From Microbacterium sp. Root61 (lineage in GTDB: Bacteria; Actinomycetota; Actinomycetes; Actinomycetales; Microbacteriaceae): DNA of 64,000 nucleotides. The notes below the pieces were generated by a model. That model did no database searches, had not been told where the DNA came from, and was given only the letters and a program-made list of their open reading frames with translations. Made by a program: the position numbers and the translations under genes. Below, piece after piece: positions 8,127-16,853 of this stretch. Every line of letters starts with the position of its first letter. Positions within the stretch are counted from its first letter, which is position 1. The stretch lies in the NCBI RefSeq assembly GCF_001427525.1, contig NZ_LMGU01000001.1:2231116-2295115 (forward strand). The letters run 5' to 3'.

Positions 8127-9536
8127 TCAGTGGTGGAAGTGCGAGCCGCTGCTCGCGGTGTCCGGCAGGGGAGTCTGCAGCGAGTCGAGGAACGCCACTT
8201 CTCCCTTGATGTCCGACAGCAGCGCCGACGCGAGGTCGCGGCTGAGCCCGACCTTGACGACGATGCGTTGGAGCACGACATCCGCCATGTCGTCGGCCAT
8301 CGGGTAGGCCGGCACGAGCCAGCCCTTCATCCGCAGCCGATCGGCGAGGTCGTACAGGCTCCACTTGTCGGTATAGCCGTCCTTGAGAACCCACGCGAAC
8401 ACGGGGATCGTGTCGCCCTTGCTGATCAGCTCGAACGGACCGATCTTCGCGATCTCGCTGGAGAGGTAGGTGGCGACATCGATCGAGTTCTGCTGCACCT
8501 CTCGGTACCCCTCGAAGCCGAGGCGGAGGAACTGGTAGTACTGCAACAGAACCTGCGCACCGGGCCGGGAGAAGTTGAGGGCGAGCGTGGGCATGTCACC
8601 GCCGAGGTAGCTGACGTGGAAGATCATGCTCTCCGGCAGGACTGCGGTGTTGCGCCACACGACCCAGCCGACACCCGGGTAGACGAGGCCGTACTTGTGC
8701 CCCGACGTCGAGATCGAGTTGACGCGGTCGAGCTGGAAGTCCCACACCAGGTCGGGCTGGCAGAACGGAGCGACCATCGCGCCCGATGCGCCGTCGATGT
8801 GGATCTTGACATCGAGACCCGTCTTGGCCTGGATCTCGTCGAGCTTCTTCGAGATCGCGACGGTGTCGTCGTACAGTCCCGTGAAGGTCTGGCCCAGGAT
8901 CGAGACGACACCAATCGTGTTCTCGTCGACATAGTCCTCGAGGTTGTAGCCGTCGAGGATGATGTGGTCAGGGTTGACCGGCACGTAGCGAGCCTCGACG
9001 TCCCAGTAGTTGCAGAACTTCTCCCAGACGACCTGCACGGCCGCGGACATGATGAGGTTCGGCTTCTCCGTCGACTTGCCCTCCGCCCTGCGCTTCTCCT
9101 GCCACAGCCGCTTGAGAGCAAGCCCCCCGAGCATGCATGCCTCGGAGGAACCGATCGTCGAGGTACCGATCGTGTCGTTCGTGTCGGGAACGTGCCACAG
9201 GTCGGCGAGCATGCGCCAGCAGCGGTCTTCGATCGCCGCCGTCGCGGGGTACTCGTCCTTGTCGATCATGTTCTTGTCGGCGGCTTCGAGGTACAGCTTC
9301 TGGGCTTCGTCGTCCATCCAGGTGCCGACGAACGTCGCCAGGTTCAGGCGCGAGTTGCCGTCCAGGATCGCCTCGTCGTGAACGATCTGGTAGGCGGTCG
9401 AGGGCAGGCTCGGCCCCGCGGGCAGCTTGAACTTGTCGAACTCGGTCGCCTCGCCCGGGCGGACGAAGACCGGGTTGACGCTGAGCATGGGGTCGATGTT
9501 GGTGCTCTGACGAGCCTTGCTGGTGTTGATGGTCAC
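8127..9536 (-). CDS. gadB: Glutamate decarboxylase
   Basis: A 469-residue PLP-dependent cytoplasmic enzyme that converts L-glutamate to 4-aminobutyrate and CO2, consuming a proton. The PLP-binding lysine lies in SISTSGHKYGLVYPG (K281), with the cofactor-contacting aspartate in KIHIDGASG (D248) and substrate residues in the N-terminal half (TFVGTWM). The C-terminus ends SSGSHFHH, similar to the histidine-containing tails that close the active site at neutral pH in GadB homologues. Length agrees with E. coli GadB (466). The start is GTG 9536, seven bases after AGGAG. No GadC glutamate/GABA antiporter is visible in the window; the next genes downstream are small unknown membrane proteins and proton antiporters. 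Confidence 0.93.
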   Translation of the reverse strand: MTINTSKARQSTNIDPMLSVNPVFVRPGEATEFDKFKLPAGPSLPSTAYQIVHDEAILDGNSRLNLATFVGTWMDDEAQKLYLEAADKNMIDKDEYPATAAIEDRCWRMLADLWHVPDTNDTIGTSTIGSSEACMLGGLALKRLWQEKRRAEGKSTEKPNLIMSAAVQVVWEKFCNYWDVEARYVPVNPDHIILDGYNLEDYVDENTIGVVSILGQTFTGLYDDTVAISKKLDEIQAKTGLDVKIHIDGASGAMVAPFCQPDLVWDFQLDRVNSISTSGHKYGLVYPGVGWVVWRNTAVLPESMIFHVSYLGGDMPTLALNFSRPGAQVLLQYYQFLRLGFEGYREVQQNSIDVATYLSSEIAKIGPFELISKGDTIPVFAWVLKDGYTDKWSLYDLADRLRMKGWLVPAYPMADDMADVVLQRIVVKVGLSRDLASALLSDIKGEVAFLDSLQTPLPDTASSGSHFHH

Positions 9537-9609
9537 TTTCGCTCCTATGTGTTGGCGCGGATAGGCGGAGTAGGTGGGATGTCGAGACTTGTCTTGCGGA
9601 TGCCCCCTT

Positions 9610-11565
9610 CTAGACCTCGACGGGGGGATAGAGGCGGTCCATGTTGTACTGCCGGTTCCGGCGCGCGGCCCACGTTGAGACGGCGAGGAACAGGATCGTG
9701 AGCCCCGCGATCGTGGCGGTCGCGACCCAGAACCGGTAGTCCGCACCGCCCAGGATCATGAAGCGGAGCCCCGTCACGGTCGCGGTCATCGGGTCGATCC
9801 AATGGATGTACTGGAACGGCACCGACGTCACCGCCACCGGATAGATGCCGCCCGCGGACGTCAGCTGCACCATGAGGAACGCCAGGGTGAGGACACGCCC
9901 GACCGCCGGGCCGAGGAGCGCATTGAACATCTGGATCATGGCCAGGAACATCGCGACCATGAGCAGCATGAACAGGAACGTTCCCGCCGGGTTCGCGTAC
10001 TCCATACCGAGCGCGAGCCCCACCACGAGGTAGAGGATCGTGGCCTGGATGAACCCGATGAACAGCGTGGGTGCGTACGACGCCAGGACGACGCGGAACG
10101 AACCGAGGCCCTGAGCCAGCGGACGCGCCAGCAACGGAGTGAAGAGCATCCACGCGATGATTCCGCCGACGAACAGCGCCAGGCCGAAGAAGAACGGTGC
10201 GAATCCGTAAGCGAACGTCTTCGCCTCGTTGTGGGTGACCTCCTTCATCACGACGGGGTCGGCGAGGGTCTTGATGAAGTTGCCCTGTTCGGTGCTGCTG
10301 AAGTTCGGGATGAGCGACATAGCGGACTCGACACCGTCTGCCAGTTCCGTCGTCCCGGCGAGCAGCAACGGGGTGTTCGCTGCGAGCTTGCCGGCGCCGT
10401 CACTGAGCTGCACCAGACCACTGGCGAGCGTGTCCATGCCGCTGCCGAGCTGATCGGCATCGTATTTCACCGTGTTCAGCGCCGACTGGACACCGCCACT
10501 CTCGATGGAACGAAGGATGACGTTCACGCGACTGGTCGGGTTGCCGAACTCCTCAGCCAGGGTGTTGACGTCGCCCCGAAGCCTGTCGAACACCGCGATG
10601 ACGTCGCCGCCGACCGCGCTCTGCTCGATCTGGCGCTGCACGTCCTCGAGCTGGGCAGCGATGTCCTGTTGGACCGGATCGCCGCTCGCGTTGAGCGCAT
10701 CGATGATGCCCTGCAGTTGCGCGTGAGCACGGTCGTTCGCCGCGGCGATGCCGTTCAGGGCATCGGCCAGAGCATCCGTGCTGTTCTCGATGGACTGGAT
10801 GATCCACCGGATGTCGTCGCTGGTGAGGCCATCCCTCGCGAGCGCCGCCTCAGCCTCGGCGATCGCCCGGTCGACGCCGCCGACCAGCTGGTCGACAGCA
10901 CCGTCGAGTGTCGCCGAACCCTCCTGCGCCGTCACGAGGCCCGCAGCCAATTGCTGCGCGCCGGCATCCAGCTCACCCATGCCGGCATTGAGCGTTTCGA
11001 CGCCGGCCGCGGCCTGGCGGATCGTGGGCAACTCGCCCTTGATCCCCGTGATCGCCGCGGTGAACACTTGCTCGCTCACCTGAGCGGTCACCTGGTTGAT
11101 CACTTCGGCGGCGGCATCCTGACCGATGACAGACGACAGATAGTTGTTCGCGTCGTTATAGGTGAAGATCAGCTGCGCCTGGCGGGGGTTGCCCGACGCC
11201 GCGGAAGCGATCGACTCGCTGAAGTCCGCAGGAATCGTGACGGTGAAGGAGTAGTGGCCGTGCTCCAGCCCCGAGACAGCTTCGTCCTCACCGACCTCGA
11301 TGATGTCGAGCTGCTTGGAGGCGATGATCCCCGACACGACATCCGTGCCGGCGTCGAGTTGCTGGCCCTCCATCTTGTAGCCCTCGTCGAGGTTGACGAT
11401 GGCGACCGGAAGCTTGTCGACGTTGCCGAACGGGTTCCAGAACGCCCACAGGTACAGCGCGCCGTACAGCAACGGCATGACCAGGATGACGACGAGAGCG
11501 AGCCGGGGCATCCGCCCGCGGTAGTAGCGTTTGAAGTCGCTGCCGGGAGTGAATGCGGCGATCAT
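9610..11565 (-). CDS. YhgE/Pip-domain membrane protein (ABC-2-like exporter subunit)
   Basis: A 651-residue protein with the YhgE/Pip layout. One N-terminal helix (ALVVILVMPLLYGALYLW) precedes the conserved NPFGNVDKLPVAIVNLDEG segment. A long extracytoplasmic region of about 350 residues is rich in helical repeats of the AGMGELDAGAQQLAAGL and LASGLVQLSDGAGKLA type. Five or six C-terminal helices of ABC-2 permease type follow (FGLALFVGGIIAWMLFTPLL, VVGLALGMEYANPAGTFLFM). Relatives include the lactococcal phage infection protein Pip and the ESX-associated YueB. Its ATG overlaps the stop of the degenerate ATPase gene by four bases, which implies that the two proteins form a complex. Confidence 0.88.
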   Translation of the reverse strand: MIAAFTPGSDFKRYYRGRMPRLALVVILVMPLLYGALYLWAFWNPFGNVDKLPVAIVNLDEGYKMEGQQLDAGTDVVSGIIASKQLDIIEVGEDEAVSGLEHGHYSFTVTIPADFSESIASAASGNPRQAQLIFTYNDANNYLSSVIGQDAAAEVINQVTAQVSEQVFTAAITGIKGELPTIRQAAAGVETLNAGMGELDAGAQQLAAGLVTAQEGSATLDGAVDQLVGGVDRAIAEAEAALARDGLTSDDIRWIIQSIENSTDALADALNGIAAANDRAHAQLQGIIDALNASGDPVQQDIAAQLEDVQRQIEQSAVGGDVIAVFDRLRGDVNTLAEEFGNPTSRVNVILRSIESGGVQSALNTVKYDADQLGSGMDTLASGLVQLSDGAGKLAANTPLLLAGTTELADGVESAMSLIPNFSSTEQGNFIKTLADPVVMKEVTHNEAKTFAYGFAPFFFGLALFVGGIIAWMLFTPLLARPLAQGLGSFRVVLASYAPTLFIGFIQATILYLVVGLALGMEYANPAGTFLFMLLMVAMFLAMIQMFNALLGPAVGRVLTLAFLMVQLTSAGGIYPVAVTSVPFQYIHWIDPMTATVTGLRFMILGGADYRFWVATATIAGLTILFLAVSTWAARRNRQYNMDRLYPPVEV

Positions 11566-12299
11566 GCGGACATGGCCTCTCGTTCGAGCACGGCGAATTC
11601 GCGGTCCGTGAGATTCGGGACCTCGATCGCCTCGCGGATGCCGTCCCGCAACTCCACACCGTTGACGTCTGCGGTGATCACGGTCTGCTCTCTGCCGAGC
11701 ACGATCAGCCGATCGAGGAAATGGCGCGAGGCGGCGATGCTGTTCAGGTTGTCGACACCGCCGACGACCAGCAGGGCGGGCTTGCGGACATTGGCCACAG
11801 CGATGCGGAACAGCGCGGCGGTCAGTTCGGGGAGCTCCTCCACCATCGCGTCCATCCTCGGCAACGTGAGGTCACCGAAGACGGGGCGGCAGATGCGCTC
11901 AAGATCCTCGTCTGTCGCGGGAGTCACCCAGCTGTACCAGGGGGCCGACCAGCGGATCTGCTCCGTCACGATGTCGCTCACTCTGATCGTCTGCTGGATG
12001 CCGTCCACCTCATTGATGAATGCGACTGTGGCGTTCTCGAACAGATGCTGGGCACCGCGCCGCTCGCCGAATGCGAACAGCGAACCGTCCGTCGGTTTCA
12101 TCCGACCGGCAAGGGTGAGCAGGAGCGCGGTGCGCCCGCGCCCACCCTGACCGACGAGGACTGTCACCCCGCCACGGCGCACGGTCACATCGACAGGACC
12201 GAAGATGTGTCCCCAGGAGGCGTCGACGCTGAGCCCTTTCGCCTCCAGCAGGATGTCACCGACTGCGACATTCGACTCGGTGTTCGTGGATGCTCGCAA
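11562..12299 (-). CDS. ABC-type ATPase-like protein with degenerate catalytic motifs
   Basis: A 245-residue protein with the outline of an ABC ATP-binding subunit (EAKGLSVDASWGHIFGPVDVTVRRGGVTVLVG) but damaged chemistry. The Walker A loop reads GQGGRGRT, with arginine 56 in place of the lysine. No LSGGQ signature is present; its place is taken by ELPELTAALFRIAVAN. The Walker B region reads ALLVVGGVDNLNS instead of hhhhDEP. It may bind but not hydrolyse ATP. The start used is TTG 12299 with AAGGGAG five bases upstream; no ATG or GTG fits better. Its stop overlaps the YhgE/Pip start (ATGA). In-frame intact length argues for retained, non-catalytic function rather than decay. Confidence 0.75.
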   Translation of the reverse strand: MRASTNTESNVAVGDILLEAKGLSVDASWGHIFGPVDVTVRRGGVTVLVGQGGRGRTALLLTLAGRMKPTDGSLFAFGERRGAQHLFENATVAFINEVDGIQQTIRVSDIVTEQIRWSAPWYSWVTPATDEDLERICRPVFGDLTLPRMDAMVEELPELTAALFRIAVANVRKPALLVVGGVDNLNSIAASRHFLDRLIVLGREQTVITADVNGVELRDGIREAIEVPNLTDREFAVLEREAMSA

Positions 12300-12329
12300 G
12301 ACTGCTCCCTTTCTCTCCCCGGTCCCGAC

Positions 12330-12348
12330 GCCGGCCATAGCGGCCGGC
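12330..12348 (-). terminator. Short GC stem-loop between amidohydrolase and ATPase genes
   Basis: GCCGGCC and GGCCGGC are separated by ATAGC, giving a 7-bp perfect stem. It lies just past the amidohydrolase stop and upstream of the TTG start at 12299. There is no T-run. It could be a weak terminator or attenuator separating the amidohydrolase from the ATPase-YhgE-gad part. Confidence 0.4.
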
Positions 12349-12355
12349 CGACGAC

Positions 12356-13639
12356 TCAGAGCGTGTTCTTCACGATCTGACCGCCCTTGACGATCAGCTT
12401 GAAATTCGCGTCGGGCTGGGCGATCACCGAGAGATCGGCGATGGGATCGCCGTCGATCAGGATCATGTCCGCCCATCCGCCTTCGGCGAGGACGCCGAGC
12501 TTGCCGCCGCGGTAGCTATTGCGGTCCCCCGCCAGCTCGAAGAGCGCTGCGTTACCCGAAGTCAGCATCTTCAGCGCTTCGACGTTGCTGTAGAACTCGC
12601 CGAGCCGCGCCGCCATGTCACTCTGACGGGGAGCCGACTGCGGCTCGAGAAGGAGGTCGGTACCCCATGCGGTCTTGACGCCGTACTTCTTCGCCCACTC
12701 GTACACCTGTTCGGTGCCGTGGCAGATTTCCGTGTTCTTGTCCGCGCGCGCAGGATCGGGGTAGTGGTGGTCGTCCTCGGCGAAGGGCTGCATCGACAGC
12801 CACGTCTCGGTCTCGCCGATGTGGCGGATCGTCGCCTCGTCGGCCAGGTGGCCGTGTTCGATCGACTTCACACCGGCGTCGATGGCGCGCGCGATGCCCG
12901 CAGGCGTGTAGACGTGGGTTGCGACGTACGTCCCGTAGTCGGATGCCGCCTGCACAGCGGCCTTGATCTCGTCGGGTGTGTACTGCAGCGTGTTGAGCGG
13001 GTCGTACATCGACGCCGCTCCCCCGCCGAGGGTGAGCTTGATCTGGGTCGCGCCGTGCTTGAGCTGTTCCCGCACCGCCGCGAGCACTCGCGGTACGCCG
13101 TCGGCGATGCGCGTGAAGTGGATGTCCTCGGTGCGGCTGGCCTTGCCACCGAACTCCTCCGGAACGTCGTACACGAACGAGAAGTCCGCGTGGCCCGACG
13201 TCTGGGAGATCATGGCCTGGCTCGGGAAGATTCGCGGCCCCTCGAAGACGCCGCGGTCGATGAGGGACTTCACCGGCGCGGTGTCACCGCCCATGTCGCG
13301 AACAGTCGTGAAGCCACGCAGCAGCATGCGCTTGGCCTCGGCGATGGTGTTGCCATAGAGCGCACCCGTGGGTCCCTGCAGGAAATCCATCATGTTGTTG
13401 GCGTTGCCCATGAGGTGCACATGAGCGTCGCTCAAGCCGGGCATCAGGAAACGTCCCTTGCCGTCGATCTCCAGGACACCGTCCGAGGCGTCGCCTGCGA
13501 CGGGGGAGGACGAGACCGCCACGATGTGGGGCCCCTCGATCAGGACATCGACGTTGTCCTTCGTCTGATCGCTGACGCCGTCAAACACTCGGACGTTGCG
13601 AATGATGATTCTCTGAGGTGCATGTGTCCCTGGGGTCAT
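12356..13639 (-). CDS. Metal-dependent amidohydrolase (imidazolonepropionase/prolidase-like)
   Basis: About 427 residues from ATG 13639 (a longer start at 13711 is possible). The N-terminal beta-sandwich (RIIIRNVRVFDGVSDQT, VDVLIEGPHIVAV) leads to PGLSDAHVHL, the HxH metal ligands of the amidohydrolase superfamily. Further ligands are likely in VATHVYTP and KSIEHGHL, with the barrel-end aspartate in TAWGTDLL. A C-terminal sandwich strand (GGWADMILIDGDPIADLSV) completes the fold. This subgroup includes Xaa-Pro/Xaa-Arg dipeptidases and aryl amidases; substrate cannot be decided from sequence. No signal peptide is seen. It is the first gene of the minus-strand stress operon, divergent from the LapA-like gene. 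Confidence 0.85.
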   Translation of the reverse strand: MTPGTHAPQRIIIRNVRVFDGVSDQTKDNVDVLIEGPHIVAVSSSPVAGDASDGVLEIDGKGRFLMPGLSDAHVHLMGNANNMMDFLQGPTGALYGNTIAEAKRMLLRGFTTVRDMGGDTAPVKSLIDRGVFEGPRIFPSQAMISQTSGHADFSFVYDVPEEFGGKASRTEDIHFTRIADGVPRVLAAVREQLKHGATQIKLTLGGGAASMYDPLNTLQYTPDEIKAAVQAASDYGTYVATHVYTPAGIARAIDAGVKSIEHGHLADEATIRHIGETETWLSMQPFAEDDHHYPDPARADKNTEICHGTEQVYEWAKKYGVKTAWGTDLLLEPQSAPRQSDMAARLGEFYSNVEALKMLTSGNAALFELAGDRNSYRGGKLGVLAEGGWADMILIDGDPIADLSVIAQPDANFKLIVKGGQIVKNTL

Positions 13640-13710
13640 GGCGGCGAGACTATGCCGCTGGGGAAACCGGCAGGCGGTGCAGCAGAGGATTTCGCCCGGG
13701 TCGTCATTCA

Positions 13711-13744
13711 CAGGTGACCTGGCAGCTCATCCTCTGATCACCTG
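13711..13744. promoter_or_regulatory. Spaced inverted repeat in the divergent amidohydrolase/LapA region
   Basis: CAGGTGA (13711-13717) and its reverse complement TCACCTG (13738-13744) are separated by 20 bases, a centre-to-centre distance of 27. The pair lies between the divergent starts at 13639 and 13858. A -10-like TAGTGT follows at about 13779 on the plus strand. Two separate half-sites on nearly the same helix face could bind a regulator dimer, but chance is not excluded. Confidence 0.35.
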
Positions 13745-13857
13745 GCTTTCACCCTCTCGTGACGACGCGCGAAATGTGAGTAGTGTCCCTTCCTGAGCGG
13801 ACCAATGAGCGAGTCCGAGGCACGCGACCGAGCGTCGCGGGAGTGAGGAGCAGACAT

Positions 13858-14109
13858 ATGTCCGGCACGGAAACCAGTGCGAAAGATGGCAGCGACGCGA
13901 GCTCGGCCAAGAGCAACACCAAGGTGATCATCGCGATCATCGTGGCGATCGTGGCGCTCTCCTTCGTCTTCTCGAACGTCGCGCCGGCAACGCTGCGATT
14001 CCTCTTCCTCCAATTCACGATGCCGGCGTGGGGCTGGTTTCTCGCCGTCCTGATCGCCGGCGTCGTGATCGGATCGCTCTTCCCCTGGTTCCGCCCCCGC
14101 AAGAAGTAG
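13858..14109 (+). CDS. Small LapA-domain membrane protein
   Basis: An 83-residue protein with a polar N-terminus of about 22 residues and two membrane helices (KVIIAIIVAIVALSFVFSN and PAWGWFLAVLIAGVVIGSLF) followed by the short basic tail PWFRPRKK. The helix spacing, the FxxQF-MPxW loop and the G-V-I-GS end match the lipopolysaccharide-assembly-protein A (DUF1049) family, which in actinobacteria lacking LPS is a small envelope protein of unknown role. The start at 13858 is preceded by GAGGAG seven bases upstream. It is transcribed away from the stress operon and sits 96 bp before the Ntn hydrolase gene. Confidence 0.78.
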   Translation: MSGTETSAKDGSDASSAKSNTKVIIAIIVAIVALSFVFSNVAPATLRFLFLQFTMPAWGWFLAVLIAGVVIGSLFPWFRPRKK

Positions 14110-14205
14110 GCCATTCATGCGCCGATCGGCATAGACCCGGAGCCGCCCGCGACGATGTCCCGCAGGGACGTCGCGGACTCGACACGAACGAAAGAATACG
14201 CAGCC

Positions 14206-15252
14206 ATGTGCACAAGAGTTGTCTGGCCGGACGCCAACGGATCGGTGATCGTCGGCAGGAACATGGACTACCACCGTGACCTGGGCACCAACCTGTGGAA
14301 GCTCCCCCGCGGGGTCCAACGCGACGACGGAGTGAACGGCGACCTGACATGGGTCTCGAAGTTCGGCAGTATCGTCGCCACGGCCTTCGATCTGATATCC
14401 GTCGACGGGCTGAACGAAGTCGGGCTCGCAGGGCACGTGCTGTGGCTCGCCGAATCAGCATACGGAGAGCTCGATCCGACCCGCCCCGCGCTCAGCCAGG
14501 CGGTGTGGATGCAGTACTTCCTCGACAACTTCGCCACCGTGGCCGAAGCTGTCGAGTGGATCGAGTCGAACCGCGTTCAGGTGGTCCAGCTGACCGACCC
14601 TGCCACCGGCGAAGTGCCCGCGATCCACCTCGCTCTGAACGACGCGTCGGGCGATTCGGCGATTATCGAGTACATAGATGGCGCGGTCGATGTGCACCAC
14701 AGTCGCGACTACCGAGTCATGACCAATTCGCCGAAATATGACGAGCAACTCGCCCTGCTCGCGCAGCACGAGGGATTCGGCGGCGACAAGCCGCTCCCCG
14801 GCACCACGCTCGCCACCGACCGTTTCGCTCGTGCAGCCCACTACGTGCAGCGCTTGCCGCAGCCGGCGACTCAGCTCGAGGCCATCGCGTCCATGTTCAG
14901 CGTCATCCGCAACGCCGCCCAGCCGTTTCGCCTCCCCGATCCGGGCAAGCCCGATGCGTCCCAGACCATCTGGCAGGTCGTCGCCGACCTCACGCGTCGT
15001 CGATACGTGTTCGAATCGACGACGCGTCCCAACATCGTGTGGGTGGATCTGGCGGACGTCGACTTCACCGAAGGGTCGCCGCAGCTCGTCCTGGACCTCG
15101 GCAGCAGACTCGCCGTCGAGGGCGGTCTGGCAGGGAATGTGTCCGCGAGGTTCGAGGAGCGCGGCGCCCTCCACTTCCTCTCACTGAGCGACCTCCGCCA
15201 GCTTGCCGCAAACCGCGCCGCCCCCACCGACGGACCGACAGAGGCGAAGTGA
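14206..15252 (+). CDS. Ntn hydrolase of the choloylglycine hydrolase/penicillin V acylase family, copy 1
   Basis: A 348-residue linear-amide C-N hydrolase. The start at ATG 14206 is chosen because it places cysteine at position 2 (MCTRVVWPDANG); in this family Met removal exposes Cys as N-terminal nucleophile. GRNMDYHRDL supplies the conserved Arg and Asp of the active site, and VMTNSPKYD matches the NxP region around the oxyanion Asn. No signal peptide, so cytoplasmic unless otherwise exported. Members hydrolyse bile salts, penicillin V or N-acyl-homoserine lactones; the substrate here is unknown. A paralogue, roughly 60 per cent identical by eye, lies at 27605-28684. A LuxR-type regulator follows 47 bp downstream. 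Confidence 0.88.
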   Translation: MCTRVVWPDANGSVIVGRNMDYHRDLGTNLWKLPRGVQRDDGVNGDLTWVSKFGSIVATAFDLISVDGLNEVGLAGHVLWLAESAYGELDPTRPALSQAVWMQYFLDNFATVAEAVEWIESNRVQVVQLTDPATGEVPAIHLALNDASGDSAIIEYIDGAVDVHHSRDYRVMTNSPKYDEQLALLAQHEGFGGDKPLPGTTLATDRFARAAHYVQRLPQPATQLEAIASMFSVIRNAAQPFRLPDPGKPDASQTIWQVVADLTRRRYVFESTTRPNIVWVDLADVDFTEGSPQLVLDLGSRLAVEGGLAGNVSARFEERGALHFLSLSDLRQLAANRAAPTDGPTEAK

Positions 15253-15299
15253 GCTGAGTATGACGAGACGCGCACATCGTCTCCGCTCGGGGTGACGCC

Positions 15300-16844
15300 G
15301 TGAACCTGACCGATCACGCCCTGGCTATTCGGGAGTTGCGGCATGCCGTCGCGACAGGGCATTCGAAGTCGATCGCGTCCGTCGCAATGGCGAATATCTG
15401 GCCGCTGTACAGCACGCACTTCGACGAGCTCACCGCCGCGATCGAGGGCCTCCCCAGCCCCGTGCTGGAGCGTTATCCGGTCCTGCGGATCGTGCACCGC
15501 ATGACACCCGTGCTGGCGAGGACGTCCCGCCCCTTCAAACCGCTCCTTACCCCGGATGACGCGCGAACGATGAGCCCCGACGAGCTCGACATCCTGACCC
15601 TGGTGCAGATGGTCGCGTTCCGATTCAGTGGGGATGTCGCTGCGGCGCTGATCTACGCGCGTCGTCTGGAGGACCGGATCCTCCAGATTCGCGTGGAGTC
15701 GCGAGAACGCGCGGACGGGCCGCTGTGGTTCTACCACCAGCAGATCGGATCGACTCTTCTCGCTGCAGGCGATTCGTCGAACGCGCTGGTCGAGTTCGCC
15801 ACCTCTCGCCAACTCGGACGACTCTCACCGCAGCCCGACGCCGAACGGATGGCCCTCGGGCGCACGGCACTCGCCCACGCACTCCGTGGATCCCTCGAGG
15901 AGGCCGAAGCGGCCCTCGCCGAGCTCGCACTGCAGCCGGCTTCGACGGGGGCTCATGTGAACTCGACGACCATGACCGAGCGCACCGCCATCGCGCTGAT
16001 CGCGGTCGAACGGATGACGCCGGATATCGATGCTCTCCTGAATGAACTCGAACCCTACGACAGCATCGAGCTGACGTGGCCCTTTGCGCTGCTCGCGCGC
16101 ACTCGCGCCCTGCACGCTCAGCACCGGCCCGACGAGGCGGTCGAAGCCATACGTCTCGCGAATGACGCGCATCCCGATCAGCACGGCTCATTTGCGTCAG
16201 ATGTCATCAATTCGGCGTCCATCGATGCGCTCTGGGCCACGGGCGCCACGGGCGCTGCGCGCCGCATCGCCGAGTCAACGGCCGGAAGCGGGCTCCTCAC
16301 GAGGTTCTCAATCGTCCGGCATTCCCTGCTCGAGTCGCGTCTCGACTTTGCGGAGCAAGGTATCCGACGCCTCTCGGCCGAGCACACGATGGGGCCTGGT
16401 CATCGCGCTGAGCTGATCCTGCTGTCGGCATGGTTGGAGTCCGCACGCCTCGATGCCGTGGAGCTCAGGACAGCGCGGCAGGTGGCTCGGCTCGCGTCGA
16501 AGGGAGGCGTCCGTCGTCTCCTCTCGACCATGCCGCTCAGGCTGATCGAACAGGTTCGTGAGCATCTACCCGCCGCCGAAACGGCCATGTTCGAGACGGC
16601 CATTTCGGGACTGGCGCACGTCGACGCGCCCCGTCGTCCCGTGCTCACATCGAGTGAACTGCGGGTGCTCAACGCTCTCCCTCTGCATGTCACCACGGCG
16701 GAGATCGCGTCCCAGTTCCATGTCTCGCCGAACACGGTGAAGTCGCAGTTGAAGTCGCTCTACCGCAAGCTCGGGTGCACAACGCGGGAGGACGCCATCA
16801 AGATCGCCTCCCGCCTGCACCTCTTCGTGTTTGAGATGGAGTAG
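15300..16844 (+). CDS. LuxR-type regulator with large helical N-terminal domain, copy 1
   Basis: A 514-residue protein starting at GTG 15300. The last ~70 residues are a LuxR/GerE winged-less helix-turn-helix: LTSSELRVLNALP, TTAEIASQFHVSPNTVKSQLKSLYRKLGC. The preceding ~430 residues are alpha-helical, TPR-like repeats (ALAHALRGSLEEAEAALAEL, ARTRALHAQHRPDEAVEAI), similar to the helical sensor arm of MalT/LAL regulators. Unlike LAL proteins it has no NTPase domain and no Walker motif. A paralogue, about half identical by eye, is at 20162-21709. It follows the Ntn hydrolase by 47 bp and precedes the ThrE gene by nine, so all three may share one transcript. Confidence 0.88.
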   Translation: MNLTDHALAIRELRHAVATGHSKSIASVAMANIWPLYSTHFDELTAAIEGLPSPVLERYPVLRIVHRMTPVLARTSRPFKPLLTPDDARTMSPDELDILTLVQMVAFRFSGDVAAALIYARRLEDRILQIRVESRERADGPLWFYHQQIGSTLLAAGDSSNALVEFATSRQLGRLSPQPDAERMALGRTALAHALRGSLEEAEAALAELALQPASTGAHVNSTTMTERTAIALIAVERMTPDIDALLNELEPYDSIELTWPFALLARTRALHAQHRPDEAVEAIRLANDAHPDQHGSFASDVINSASIDALWATGATGAARRIAESTAGSGLLTRFSIVRHSLLESRLDFAEQGIRRLSAEHTMGPGHRAELILLSAWLESARLDAVELRTARQVARLASKGGVRRLLSTMPLRLIEQVREHLPAAETAMFETAISGLAHVDAPRRPVLTSSELRVLNALPLHVTTAEIASQFHVSPNTVKSQLKSLYRKLGCTTREDAIKIASRLHLFVFEME

Positions 16845-16853
16845 GCGGCCCGG

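Noticed and set aside
8007..12150. Very long plus-strand frames (8007-9701, 9802-12150)
   Set aside because: Antisense to gadB and the YhgE/Pip gene, which match known families residue by residue.
11562..12299. Calling the degenerate ATPase gene a pseudogene
   Set aside because: Its frame is uninterrupted, it is coupled to YhgE/Pip, and its fold-forming segments are kept; only catalytic motifs are changed.
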